Part shown: positions 29,748-37,853 of the stretch, in pieces
Layout: every line of letters begins with the position of its first letter
Numbering within the stretch: position 1 is the first letter of the stretch
Source of the DNA: Microbacterium sp. C5A9
GTDB taxonomy: Bacteria; Actinomycetota; Actinomycetes; Actinomycetales; Microbacteriaceae
DNA: 64,000 bases
NCBI RefSeq assembly: GCF_022627955.1
Contig: NZ_JABXGD010000006.1
Location: forward strand, 186,001 to 250,000
Direction of reading: 5' to 3'
Notes under the pieces: generated by a model
What the model saw: only the letters and a program-made list of their open reading frames with translations
Database searches by the model: none
Told to the model about the DNA's origin: nothing
Made by a program: the position numbers and the translations under genes

Positions 29748-31232
29748 GTGGACATCGTCCGTCACCTCATCAACGGAGTAGAGACCGCCGACGCGGCGCG
29801 CACGGGACAGGTCTTCGACCCGGCCACCGGGCAGGTCTCGAAGCAGGTCGCGTTCGCGTCGACCGCCGAGGTCGATCAGGCGATCGCCGCCGCGGCATCC
29901 GCCCTGCCCGCCTGGCGCGAGACGAGCCTCATCAAGCGCGCCGACGTGTTCTTCCGTCTGCGCCAGCTGCTCAAGGAGCGCACGCCCGAACTCGCCGCGA
30001 TCGTCACCTCCGAGCACGGCAAGGTGCTCTCGGACGCCGCGGGCGAGGTCTCGCGCGGCATCGAGAACGTCGAGTTCGCCGCCGGCCTCGTGCATCTGCT
30101 CAAGGGCGAGCGCAGCGAGCAGGTCTCGCGGGGTGTCGACGTGCACTCGGTCAAGCAGCCGGTCGGCGTGGTGGCTGCGATCACCCCCTTCAACTTCCCC
30201 GTCATGGTGCCCCTGTGGATGGTCGCCTCAGCCATCGCGTGCGGCAACACGGTGGTGCTCAAGCCGAGCGAGAAAGACCCGTCGGCCTCGGTCTGGCTCG
30301 CGAAGCTCTTCCAGGAGGCGGGTCTTCCCGACGGCGTGCTCAACGTCGTGCACGGCGACAAGGAGGCCGTCGACGCGCTGCTCGAGTCGCCGCGCGTGAA
30401 CGCGATCAGCTTCGTCGGCTCGACGCCGATCGCCCGCTCGATCTATCAGCGCGCATCGAACGCCGGCAAGCGCGTGCAGGCACTCGGCGGCGCGAAGAAC
30501 CACATGGTCGTGATGCCGGATGCCGACATCGACGCCGCCGCCGACGCCGCGGTCTCGGCCGCCTACGGGTCGGCCGGCGAGCGCTGCATGGCCGTGTCGG
30601 TGCTGGTCGCGGTCGGCGACATCGCCGACGACCTGGTCACAGCGATCGCCTCGCGCATCGAGGGCCTCACGATCGGCGCCGGCACGGATGCCGCGAGCGA
30701 GATGGGTCCGCTCATCACCCGCGAGCACCGCGACCGCGTCGCGTCGTACGTGACGGGCGCCGAGGCCGAGGGTGCGACGGTCGTGGTCGACGGCACGACG
30801 AAGGAGTTCGACTCGGAGGGCTTCTTCATCGGAGTCAGCCTGGTCGATCAGGTCGCCCCGGGGATGAAGGTCTACGACGACGAGATCTTCGGGCCGGTGC
30901 TCTCCGTGGTCCGCGTCGAGACGTATGCCGAGGCCGTCGAGCTCGTCAACGCGAACGCCTACGGCAACGGCACGGCGATCTTCACGCGTGACGGCGGCAC
31001 CGCGCGTCAGTACGAGTTCGACATCGAGGTCGGCATGGTGGGCGTGAACGTGCCGATCCCCGTGCCGATCGGCGCCTATTCGTTCGGCGGCTGGAAGGAC
31101 TCGCTGTTCGGCGACTCGCACATCTACGGCCCCGAGTCGGTGCACTTCTACACTCGGTCGAAGGTGGTCACCACGCGCTGGCCCGACCACACGCCCTCGC
31201 AGATCGACCTGGGCTTCCCGAGCAACCACTGA
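29748..31232 (+). CDS. mmsA: CoA-acylating methylmalonate-semialdehyde dehydrogenase
   Basis: 494 residues. VVAAITPFNFPVMVPLWM and GSAGERCMAVS (catalytic C280) are the signature of MmsA, which oxidises methylmalonate or malonate semialdehyde with NAD and CoA to propionyl- or acetyl-CoA and carbon dioxide. The end GGWKDSLFGDSHIYGPESVHFYTRSKVVTTRW is also diagnostic. The start is GTG 29748 with AAGGAG upstream. With the two class III aminotransferases it completes beta-alanine (or valine/inositol) catabolism. Confidence 0.93.
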   Translation: MDIVRHLINGVETADAARTGQVFDPATGQVSKQVAFASTAEVDQAIAAAASALPAWRETSLIKRADVFFRLRQLLKERTPELAAIVTSEHGKVLSDAAGEVSRGIENVEFAAGLVHLLKGERSEQVSRGVDVHSVKQPVGVVAAITPFNFPVMVPLWMVASAIACGNTVVLKPSEKDPSASVWLAKLFQEAGLPDGVLNVVHGDKEAVDALLESPRVNAISFVGSTPIARSIYQRASNAGKRVQALGGAKNHMVVMPDADIDAAADAAVSAAYGSAGERCMAVSVLVAVGDIADDLVTAIASRIEGLTIGAGTDAASEMGPLITREHRDRVASYVTGAEAEGATVVVDGTTKEFDSEGFFIGVSLVDQVAPGMKVYDDEIFGPVLSVVRVETYAEAVELVNANAYGNGTAIFTRDGGTARQYEFDIEVGMVGVNVPIPVPIGAYSFGGWKDSLFGDSHIYGPESVHFYTRSKVVTTRWPDHTPSQIDLGFPSNH

Positions 31233-31265
31233 GACGCTGAGACGCTGAGAGCTGAGACACGAGAC
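31231..31265 (+). repeat. Short tandem repeat between mmsA and the aminotransferase gene
   Basis: The octamer GAGACGCT occurs twice exactly (31231-31238, 31239-31246), then degenerates (GAGAGCT, GAGACAC, GAGAC) up to the ATG at 31266. The first copy overlaps the last two bases of the mmsA stop codon. The repeat replaces a clear Shine-Dalgarno. Confidence 0.7.
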
Positions 31266-32654
31266 ATGACGAACTACACCGACCGCCATGGTGCATCCCA
31301 CCCACTCCCCGCTCCCGAGGCCGAGGCGCAGGTGCGGGCGGATGACCGCGGCCACGTGTTCCACTCGTGGAGCGCGCAGGGCCTGATCGATCCGCTGCCG
31401 GTGGCGGCGGGCGAGGGCTCGACGTTCTGGGACTACGCCGGAAACGCCTACCTCGACTTCTCGAGCCAGCTGGTCAACCTGAACCTCGGGCACCAGCATC
31501 CCGACCTCGTGGCGGCGATCCAGCAGCAGGCCGGGCGCCTCGCGACCATCCAGCCGGCGATGGCGAACGACGTACGAGGCGAGCTCGCCCGGCTCATCGT
31601 CGAGGTCGCGCCCGAGGGCTTCGAGAAGGTCTTCTTCACGAACGGCGGCGCCGAGGCCAACGAGTATGCGGTGCGCATGGCGCGTCAGTCGACGGGGCGC
31701 CACAAGGTGCTGTCGATGTACCGCAGCTACCACGGGTCCACCTCCACCGCGATCTCGCTCACCGGCGACCCCCGCCGGTGGGCGAACGGCACGCCCGACT
31801 CGGGGGCCGTGCGGTTCTTCGGCCCCTACCTCTACCGCTCGCCGTTCCACGCCGAGACGCCCGAGCAGGAGTCCGAGCGGGCGCTCGCCCACCTCGAGCA
31901 GACGATCCAGCTCGAGGGCCCCGCGACCATCGCCGCGATCATCATCGAGACCGTCGTCGGCACGAACGGCGTGCTCGTGCCGCCGCCCGGCTACCTGCAG
32001 GGCGTGCGAGAGCTGTGCGATCGCTACGGCATCGTGTACATCGCCGACGAGGTCATGGTCGGCTTCGGCCGGCTCGGCGAGTGGTTCGGCATCGACGCGT
32101 ACGACGGGCGGCCCGACCTGATCACCTTCGCCAAGGGCGTGAACTCGGGGTACGTGCCCCTCGGAGGCGTGGTCATCTCCGAGCGCATCGCGAAGGCCTT
32201 CGAGACCACGCCGTTCGCCGGCGGGCTGACGTACTCGGGGCATCCGCTCGCCTGCGCCGCGGGCGTCGCGACCTTCGAGGTGTTCCGCCGAGACGGCATC
32301 CTCGAGCGCGTGCGCGACCTGGGTGAGCGCATCGTCGAGCCGACGCTGCGCCGCTGGGTCGAGACCCACCCGAGCGTGGGAGAGGTGCGGGGCCGCGGCC
32401 TGTTCTGGGCGGTCGAGCTCGTGCGCGACACGGAGACGCGCGAGCCGCTCGTGCCGTTCAACGCGACCGGAGCGGATGCCGCGCCGGTCGCCGCCTTCGC
32501 CGCCGCCGCGAAGAAGGGCGGTGTCTGGCCGTTCACGCACTTCAACCGCATGCACGTCGCTCCGCCGCTCGTCATCAGCGAGGACGACCTGGTGCGCGGT
32601 CTCGCCGTGCTCGACGAGGCTCTCGCCGTCGCCGACGAGGCAGCCACGAACTGA
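31266..32654 (+). CDS. Class III aminotransferase, likely beta-alanine:pyruvate type
   Basis: 462 residues. K290 in TFAKGVNSGYVPLGGV is the PLP lysine, D261 in YIADEVMVGFGRLGEWF binds the ring, and FFTNGGAEANEYAVRMAR is the phosphate/dimer loop. The HVFHSWSAQG start and the SRQ-like region resemble proteins annotated as taurine- or beta-alanine-pyruvate aminotransferases. It follows mmsA by 33 bases; the product malonate semialdehyde would be the MmsA substrate. Substrate inferred from the pairing. Confidence 0.87.
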   Translation: MTNYTDRHGASHPLPAPEAEAQVRADDRGHVFHSWSAQGLIDPLPVAAGEGSTFWDYAGNAYLDFSSQLVNLNLGHQHPDLVAAIQQQAGRLATIQPAMANDVRGELARLIVEVAPEGFEKVFFTNGGAEANEYAVRMARQSTGRHKVLSMYRSYHGSTSTAISLTGDPRRWANGTPDSGAVRFFGPYLYRSPFHAETPEQESERALAHLEQTIQLEGPATIAAIIIETVVGTNGVLVPPPGYLQGVRELCDRYGIVYIADEVMVGFGRLGEWFGIDAYDGRPDLITFAKGVNSGYVPLGGVVISERIAKAFETTPFAGGLTYSGHPLACAAGVATFEVFRRDGILERVRDLGERIVEPTLRRWVETHPSVGEVRGRGLFWAVELVRDTETREPLVPFNATGADAAPVAAFAAAAKKGGVWPFTHFNRMHVAPPLVISEDDLVRGLAVLDEALAVADEAATN

Positions 32655-32665
32655 GAGTGCTGCCG

Positions 32666-32697
32666 CTGCGCGGCTTCTAGATCAGGAAGCCGCGCAG
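32666..32697. terminator. Bidirectional hairpin terminator overlapping the GntR stop codon
   Basis: CTGCGCGGCTTC-N8-GAAGCCGCGCAG is a 12-bp perfect stem between convergent genes. The TAG stop of the minus-strand regulator (32677-32679) lies at the inner edge of the stem, so one arm codes for the end of that protein. Confidence 0.6.
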
Positions 32698-33405
32698 CAG
32701 CGCCTCGGAACCGGCGAGGTGATCGCGCATCGCGGCCTCGGCGACGTCGGGGCGCCCGGCGAGGATCGCGGTGACGATGCGCTCGTGCTGCTCGCCCGAG
32801 TGCTGGATGTTCCGCGGCATCAGGGGGAAGGTGTCGAGCCACGCGTTGACGTCGGCCCGGTTCTCGGCCACGAGCGCCACGAGCGACGGGATGCCGGCGG
32901 CCTCGGCGATCGCGAGGTGCAGCAGGGTGTCGAGTCGGCGATACTCCTCGGGTCCGGCCGGCAGCGCGGCTTCGTGCCGCGTCCACAGGTCGGCACGCGT
33001 GGCGGCATCCAGCGTCCGGCTCGCGGCCGCCCGCACGGCGCCGGTCTCGAGCACGACTCGCAGACCGAGCACGTCATCGACCTGGGCCGAGGTCACGGCT
33101 CCGGCATCCGAGGGCTGCGGCAGCGGATCGGCGACAAAGGTGCCGCCGTACCGTCCGCGCTTGGGCACCAGGTACCCGGTGTCCGCGAGCTCGCGGATCG
33201 CCTCGCGCACGGTGTCGCGACTCACGCCGAACGATGCCGCGAGCTCGCGCTCCGGCGGCAGCGACTCCCCCGGCGCGACGACGCCGAGGCGGATGGTCTG
33301 CACGAGACGGGCGACCGCATCCTCCAGCGCGTTGCCGCGGCGCAGCGGCCGGTAGACCGCCCGGCGCACCGCGACGAGATCGCCGTCGGAAGGGTGCTCG
33401 CTCAT
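32677..33405 (-). CDS. FadR-subfamily GntR regulator (FCD domain)
   Basis: 242 residues. The winged HTH (LEDAVARLVQTIRLGVVAPGESLPPERELAASFGVSRDTVREAIRELADTGYL) precedes an FCD all-helical ligand domain (VLGLRVVLETGAVRAAA..., LLHLAIAEAAG, QHERIVTAILAGRPDVAEAAMRDHL) with metal/carboxylate-binding Asp and His residues. It lies directly after and in the same direction as the amine-degradation genes, so it probably controls them. In Streptomyces a comparable GntR gene is found beside glnA4. Confidence 0.9.
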   Translation of the reverse strand: MSEHPSDGDLVAVRRAVYRPLRRGNALEDAVARLVQTIRLGVVAPGESLPPERELAASFGVSRDTVREAIRELADTGYLVPKRGRYGGTFVADPLPQPSDAGAVTSAQVDDVLGLRVVLETGAVRAAASRTLDAATRADLWTRHEAALPAGPEEYRRLDTLLHLAIAEAAGIPSLVALVAENRADVNAWLDTFPLMPRNIQHSGEQHERIVTAILAGRPDVAEAAMRDHLAGSEALLRGFLI

Positions 33406-33439
33406 GCGTCTCAGCCTGTCACAGCGACATGATCCCGCT

Positions 33440-34219
33440 TCACAGCGGGGTGACGTAGGCGTTGGTGATGCCGCCGTCGACGACGAAGGCACTGGCGGTG
33501 ATGAACGACGAGTCGTCCGAGGCGAGGAAGGCCACGGCCGCCGCCAGCTCCGACGGTTCGGCGAAGCGCCCCATCGGCACGTGCACCAGGCGGCGCTGCG
33601 CGCGCTCGGGGTCCTTCGCGAACAGCTCCTGCAGCAGCGGGGTGTTGACGGGTCCGGGGCATAGGGCGTTCACGCGCACCCCCTGCCGGGCGAACTGCAC
33701 GCCGAGCTCGCGCGACATCGCGAGCACACCGCCCTTCGAGGCGGTGTAGCTGATCTGCGAGGTCGCCGACCCCAGCAGCGCGACGAACGAGGCGGTGTTG
33801 ATGATCGATCCCCGGCCCGCAGGCACCATGTGGCGGAGGGCCGCACGGCTGCACAGATAGACGCTCTTGAGGTTGACGTCCTGCACCCGGTCCCACGCGG
33901 GCAGCTCGGTCGTCTCGATCGAGTCGTCGTCGGCGGGTGAGATGCCCGCGTTGTTGAACGCGATGTCGATGCGGCCGAACTCCTCGGCGACGCTGTCGAA
34001 GAGCGCATTGACCTTGCCCTCGTCGGCGACGTCGACCGGACGGAACGCGCCACCCACCTCGGCCGCGGCCTTCTCCCCCGTGGCGGGGTCCACGTCGGCG
34101 ATGACGACGAACGCCCCCTCGGCGGCGAAGCGCTGGGCGGTGGCGAAGCCGATGCCGCTCGCGCCACCCGTGATGATGGCGACGCGGTCCTTGAGGCGCT
34201 GGGTCAGATCGATGCTCAT
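33440..34219 (-). CDS. Short-chain dehydrogenase/reductase of the amine module
   Basis: 259 residues, classical SDR. TGGASGIGFATA binds NAD(P); D at the end of strand 2 (VVIADVDP) indicates NAD preference; NNAGIS, and YTASKG with Ser upstream form the catalytic site. It lies 31 bases after the aldehyde dehydrogenase gene. In this position the putrescine pathway would have the FAD oxidase PuuB; an NAD-linked alcohol dehydrogenase here suggests that the gamma-glutamylated intermediate is an alcohol, for example gamma-glutamyl-ethanolamide. That assignment is inferred. Confidence 0.88.
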   Translation of the reverse strand: MSIDLTQRLKDRVAIITGGASGIGFATAQRFAAEGAFVVIADVDPATGEKAAAEVGGAFRPVDVADEGKVNALFDSVAEEFGRIDIAFNNAGISPADDDSIETTELPAWDRVQDVNLKSVYLCSRAALRHMVPAGRGSIINTASFVALLGSATSQISYTASKGGVLAMSRELGVQFARQGVRVNALCPGPVNTPLLQELFAKDPERAQRRLVHVPMGRFAEPSELAAAVAFLASDDSSFITASAFVVDGGITNAYVTPL

Positions 34220-34250
34220 GTGTGTTCTCCGTTGCAGGGTGGGAAGCGGG

Positions 34251-35612
34251 TCAGGATTCGTCGGTCGCGAAGAAGACGTTCTTCGTCTCGGTGAAGTGCT
34301 CGGCGGCGTCCGGGCCGAGCTCGCGCCCGAGGCCGGACGCCTTCATGCCGCCGAACGGTGTCGCGTATCGCACCGACGAGTGCGAGTTCACCGAGAGCAC
34401 GCCGCTCTGCACGCCACGCGAGACGCGCACCGCGCGGCCGAGACTCTCGGTCCAGATCGAGCCCGCGAGACCGTAGGCGGTGTCGTTCGCGAGACGGATC
34501 GCATCGGCCTCATCGTCGAAGGGCATGACCGCGACGACCGGGCCGAACACCTCCTGCTGGGCGATGCGGTCGGACGGGTCTGCGAGCACCACGGCAGGAG
34601 CGAACCAGAATCCGTCGCCCTGCGGAGCACTTCCTCGGAACGCGATGTTCGCGTCGTCGAGGAACCCCGACACGGTGTCGCGGTGCCCAGCCGAGATGAG
34701 TGGTCCCATGTCGGTGTCGGCACTCGACGGATCGCCCACCCGCCAGGCGGCGACGGCGGGCTCGAGCAGTTCGAGGAACCGGTCGTACACCGACCGCTGC
34801 ACGAGCAGCCGACTGCGGGCACAGCAGTCCTGACCCGCGTTGTCGAACACCGAGCCCGGCACCGCGGCGGCCGCCTTCTCGAGGTCGGCGTCTGCGAAGA
34901 CGATGTTGGCACTCTTGCCGCCGAGTTCGAGGGTGACGGGCTTGAGCGCGCGGGCGCATCCGGCGGCGACTTCGATCCCGACCTCGGTCGATCCGGTGAA
35001 CACCACCTTGCGGACATCCGGATGCTCGACGAGCCGCTGCCCGACGACCGACCCCGACCCGGTGACGACCTCGAAAAGCCCGTCAGGCAACCCGGCCTCG
35101 AGGGCGAGCTCTCCGAGGCGGATGGCCGTCAGAGGCGTGAGCTCGGCGGGCTTCAGCACCACGGCATTGCCTGCGGCGAGCGCCGGGGCGAACGCCCACG
35201 CGGCGATCGTCATCGGGAAGTTCCAGGGCACGATGACCCCGACCACGCCGTAGGGATCGTGGAACGTGACATCGAGTCCGCCCGCGACCGGGATCTGCCG
35301 CCCCGAGAGCCGTTCGGGGTCGGCCGAGTAGTAGTTGAGCACCTGGGCGACGTGGCCGGCCTCCCACCGAGCGGAGCCGATCGGATGGCCGGAGTTGAGC
35401 ACCTCCAGCTGGGCGAGCTCTTCCGCCGCGGCCTCGACCGTGCGGGCGAACGCACGCAGCGCATCGGCCCGCGCGACGGGGGCGAGCGACGCCCAACGTC
35501 GCTGCGCCACGACGGCGCGCGCGATCGCGGCATCCGTCTCTCCGATGTCGGCGCGTGCGATCTCGCGGATCGCCGCCCCGGTCGACGGGTTGATGACTGT
35601 GAACGCGCTCAT
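34251..35612 (-). CDS. Aldehyde dehydrogenase (PuuC-like) of the amine module
   Basis: 453 residues of the ALDH superfamily. GVIVPWNFPMTIAAWAFAPALAAGNAVVLKPAE and FTGSTEVGIEVA bind NAD, LELGGKSANIVF holds the general-base Glu, and AGQDCCARSRLLV the catalytic Cys. The FGGMKASGLGRELGPDA end is typical of gamma-glutamyl-gamma-aminobutyraldehyde and betaine aldehyde dehydrogenases. ATG 35612 overlaps the hydrolase stop by four bases. It would oxidise the gamma-glutamyl-amino-aldehyde to the acid. Confidence 0.9.
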   Translation of the reverse strand: MSAFTVINPSTGAAIREIARADIGETDAAIARAVVAQRRWASLAPVARADALRAFARTVEAAAEELAQLEVLNSGHPIGSARWEAGHVAQVLNYYSADPERLSGRQIPVAGGLDVTFHDPYGVVGVIVPWNFPMTIAAWAFAPALAAGNAVVLKPAELTPLTAIRLGELALEAGLPDGLFEVVTGSGSVVGQRLVEHPDVRKVVFTGSTEVGIEVAAGCARALKPVTLELGGKSANIVFADADLEKAAAAVPGSVFDNAGQDCCARSRLLVQRSVYDRFLELLEPAVAAWRVGDPSSADTDMGPLISAGHRDTVSGFLDDANIAFRGSAPQGDGFWFAPAVVLADPSDRIAQQEVFGPVVAVMPFDDEADAIRLANDTAYGLAGSIWTESLGRAVRVSRGVQSGVLSVNSHSSVRYATPFGGMKASGLGRELGPDAAEHFTETKNVFFATDES

Positions 35613-36361
35613 CGGGCGTCCTCCTTCCGCCGTGCGGCGAACGCACGGGCCTGTGAGACGAGATCGACGAAGAGACGCCGGTCTTCGGCGTTCTCCTCGG
35701 GGTGCCATTGGACGCCGACGATGTGGCCGGCCGAGGTGTCGACGACGGCCTGCACGAGACCGTCGTCGGAGTGCGCCGCGGCGACGAGGCCGTCGCCGAG
35801 ACGGCCGACGCCCTGATGGTGGTAGCTGTGCACGCGCATCTCGGTCTCGCCGATGATGTCGGCGAGCGGGGTGTCGGTCGACACCTCGACGTCGTTCTCG
35901 GCGAAGACGCCGCCACCGATGCGGTACTTCTCGGTGCCGAGGGATTCGGGCAGATGCTGCTGCAGGGTGCCGCCCCGGGCGACGTTCACCAGCTGCAGGC
36001 CCCGGCAGATCGCGAGCACGGGGATGCCACGGCGCTCCGCCGCCTGGAACAGGGCGAGCTCCCACGCGTCGCGGTCGACACGGGCGGGGTCGGTGAGCGG
36101 ATGCCGGTCCTCGCCGTACAGTTCGGGTGCGACATCCGCGCCGCCGGAGAGCACGAGCCCGTGCATGCCTGAGATCGCCGCGTCGGCGGCATCCGGATCC
36201 TGGGGCGGAAGAAGCAGCGCGATGCCGCCGACCGAGGTCACGCTCGTGAGGTACTGCTCGGGCAGGAACGCCGCCCGCACATCCCACACCCCCTGCTGCG
36301 CGCGCTCGAGGTACGTGGTGACGCCGATCAGCGGCGCGGGATCAGAGGCGCTCGAAGCCAC
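35609..36361 (-). CDS. Class I glutamine-amidotransferase-type gamma-glutamyl amide hydrolase (PuuD-like)
   Basis: 250 residues. LAICRGLQLVNVA has the nucleophile Cys, and GVQWHPEEN the catalytic His/Glu; GLVLSGGADVAPELYGE is the typical start of the PuuD family (peptidase C26). It would release glutamate from the gamma-glutamylated product, leaving GABA in the putrescine route or glycine in the ethanolamine route. It overlaps the synthetase by 20 bases and the aldehyde dehydrogenase by four, so the operon is tightly coupled. Confidence 0.9.
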   Translation of the reverse strand: MASSASDPAPLIGVTTYLERAQQGVWDVRAAFLPEQYLTSVTSVGGIALLLPPQDPDAADAAISGMHGLVLSGGADVAPELYGEDRHPLTDPARVDRDAWELALFQAAERRGIPVLAICRGLQLVNVARGGTLQQHLPESLGTEKYRIGGGVFAENDVEVSTDTPLADIIGETEMRVHSYHHQGVGRLGDGLVAAAHSDDGLVQAVVDTSAGHIVGVQWHPEENAEDRRLFVDLVSQARAFAARRKEDAR

Positions 36362-37697
36362 GGATGCGCTCCCAGTCGGTCACGGCCGCGTCGTAGGCCT
36401 CGACCTCGATGCGGGCCTGGTTCAGATAGTGCTCGACCACGTCGTCGCCGAACGCGGCCCGCGCGACGGTCGACTCGCTGAAGAGCTTCGCGGCCTCGCG
36501 CAGGGTCGTCGGCAGGTGGTCGACACCCGCCTCGTACGCGTTGCCGGTGAAGCGTTCGGGCAGCGGCAGCTCGTTCTCGATGCCGTACAGGCCGCCCGCG
36601 ATGATCGCCGAGATGGCGAGATAGGGGTTCACGTCTCCCCCGGGCACCCGGTTCTCGACGCGCAGCCCCGAGCCAGACCCGACCACGCGCAGCGCGCATG
36701 TGCGGTTGTCGATGCCCCACGCGACTCCGGTCGGGGCGAAGCTACCCTTCGCGAAGCGCTTGTAGGAGTTGATGTTCGGTGCGAGCAGCAGAGTGAACTC
36801 GCGGAGCGTGGCGAGGATGCCGGCGATCCAGTGCTCCATGACCGGGCTGAAACCGTGCTCGCCGTCTCCCGCCATGACGGGAGCGCCGGAGTCGTCGCGC
36901 AGCGAGAGGTGGATGTGACAGCTGTTGCCCTCGCGCTCGTTGAACTTGGCCATGAAGGTGAGCGCCTGGCCGTGCTGCTCGGCGATCTCCTTCGCCCCGT
37001 TCTTGTAGATCGCATGCTGGTCGGCGGTCTCGCGCACCTCCGCATAGCGGAACGCGATCTCCTGCTGACCGAAATTGCATTCGCCCTTCACGCCCTCGCA
37101 GTAGAGTCCCGCACCGTCCATGCTGTTGCGGATGTCCCGCAGCAGAGGCTCCATGCGCGTCGAGGCGAGCAGGTTGTAGTCGACGTTGTAGTCGGTCGCG
37201 GGCGTCAGCCCCTCGTACTTGCGGGCCCACGCGTCGCGGTAGGTGTTGTCGAACACGATGAACTCGAGCTCCGTGCCCGAGTAGGCGGTCCAGCCGCGCT
37301 CGGCGAGACGGTCGCGCTGCCGGTCGAGGATCGCACGCGGCGACGGACCCACCGGCTCGCCGTTCTGCCAGACGAGGTCGGCCATCACGAGAGCCGTGCC
37401 GTCGAGCCACGGGATGTTGCGCAGCGTCTCGACGTCGGGCTTGAGCACCATGTCGCCGTAGCCGCGGTCCCAGCCCGACATCGCGTAGCCGTCGACCGTG
37501 TTCATGTCGACATCGACCGACAGCAGGTAGTCGCAGGCCTCGGCCCCGTGAGCCAGGATGTCCTCCTGGAACAGCCGCGCCGACACGCGTTTGCCGACCA
37601 GTCGTCCCTGCGCATCCGCGAAGGCCACGATCACCGTGTCGATCTCGCCGGCGGCGATGCCGGCATCCAGCTGTTCGATGCTCAGGTTGCCCGACAT
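36342..37697 (-). CDS. Glutamine-synthetase-like gamma-glutamylamine ligase (PuuA/GlnA4-like)
   Basis: 451 residues with the GS fold: YSGTELEFIVFDNTY (metal-binding ExE), EGVKGECNFGQQEIAFRY, NSCHIHLSL (HIHLS), and GLRVENRVPGGDVNPYLAISAIIAGGLYGIE. The GS adenylylation tyrosine loop is absent, as in amine-specific homologues. It would use ATP to join glutamate to an amine, the first step of the route. It leads the minus-strand operon, divergent from the permease. Context favours ethanolamine or a similar amino alcohol, but putrescine cannot be excluded. Confidence 0.9.
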   Translation of the reverse strand: MSGNLSIEQLDAGIAAGEIDTVIVAFADAQGRLVGKRVSARLFQEDILAHGAEACDYLLSVDVDMNTVDGYAMSGWDRGYGDMVLKPDVETLRNIPWLDGTALVMADLVWQNGEPVGPSPRAILDRQRDRLAERGWTAYSGTELEFIVFDNTYRDAWARKYEGLTPATDYNVDYNLLASTRMEPLLRDIRNSMDGAGLYCEGVKGECNFGQQEIAFRYAEVRETADQHAIYKNGAKEIAEQHGQALTFMAKFNEREGNSCHIHLSLRDDSGAPVMAGDGEHGFSPVMEHWIAGILATLREFTLLLAPNINSYKRFAKGSFAPTGVAWGIDNRTCALRVVGSGSGLRVENRVPGGDVNPYLAISAIIAGGLYGIENELPLPERFTGNAYEAGVDHLPTTLREAAKLFSESTVARAAFGDDVVEHYLNQARIEVEAYDAAVTDWERIRGFERL

Positions 37698-37853
37698 CTG
37701 ACGCTCCGTTCTCGTGCGGTGAAGCGATCGGCCGACCGGCTTCGCCCTCAGAGTAGATCACCTTCGCGTTTAAAGGTAGACGAAACCACCATTGACTGTC
37801 ACAATCATCCGCAAGGTGCACCCGGTGCCTGCACGCATGCGAACGGAGAGCGG
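37698..37853. promoter_or_regulatory. Divergent promoter region, ligase operon / permease
   Basis: 156 bases between the divergent starts, AT-richer around 37770-37800. ACCTT (37761-37765) and AAGGT (37773-37777) form a short inverted repeat, and a TTGACT lies at 37792, but no convincing -10 partner or regulator box can be assigned. Confidence 0.35.

Noticed and set aside
37792..37820. Sigma-70-type promoter from the TTGACT upstream of the permease
   Set aside because: No acceptable -10 hexamer is found 16-18 bases downstream.
35853..37853. Upstream extension of the permease reading frame
   Set aside because: The frame stays open over the antisense of the ligase and hydrolase genes, but the permease homology starts only after ATG 37854, which has a ribosome site.
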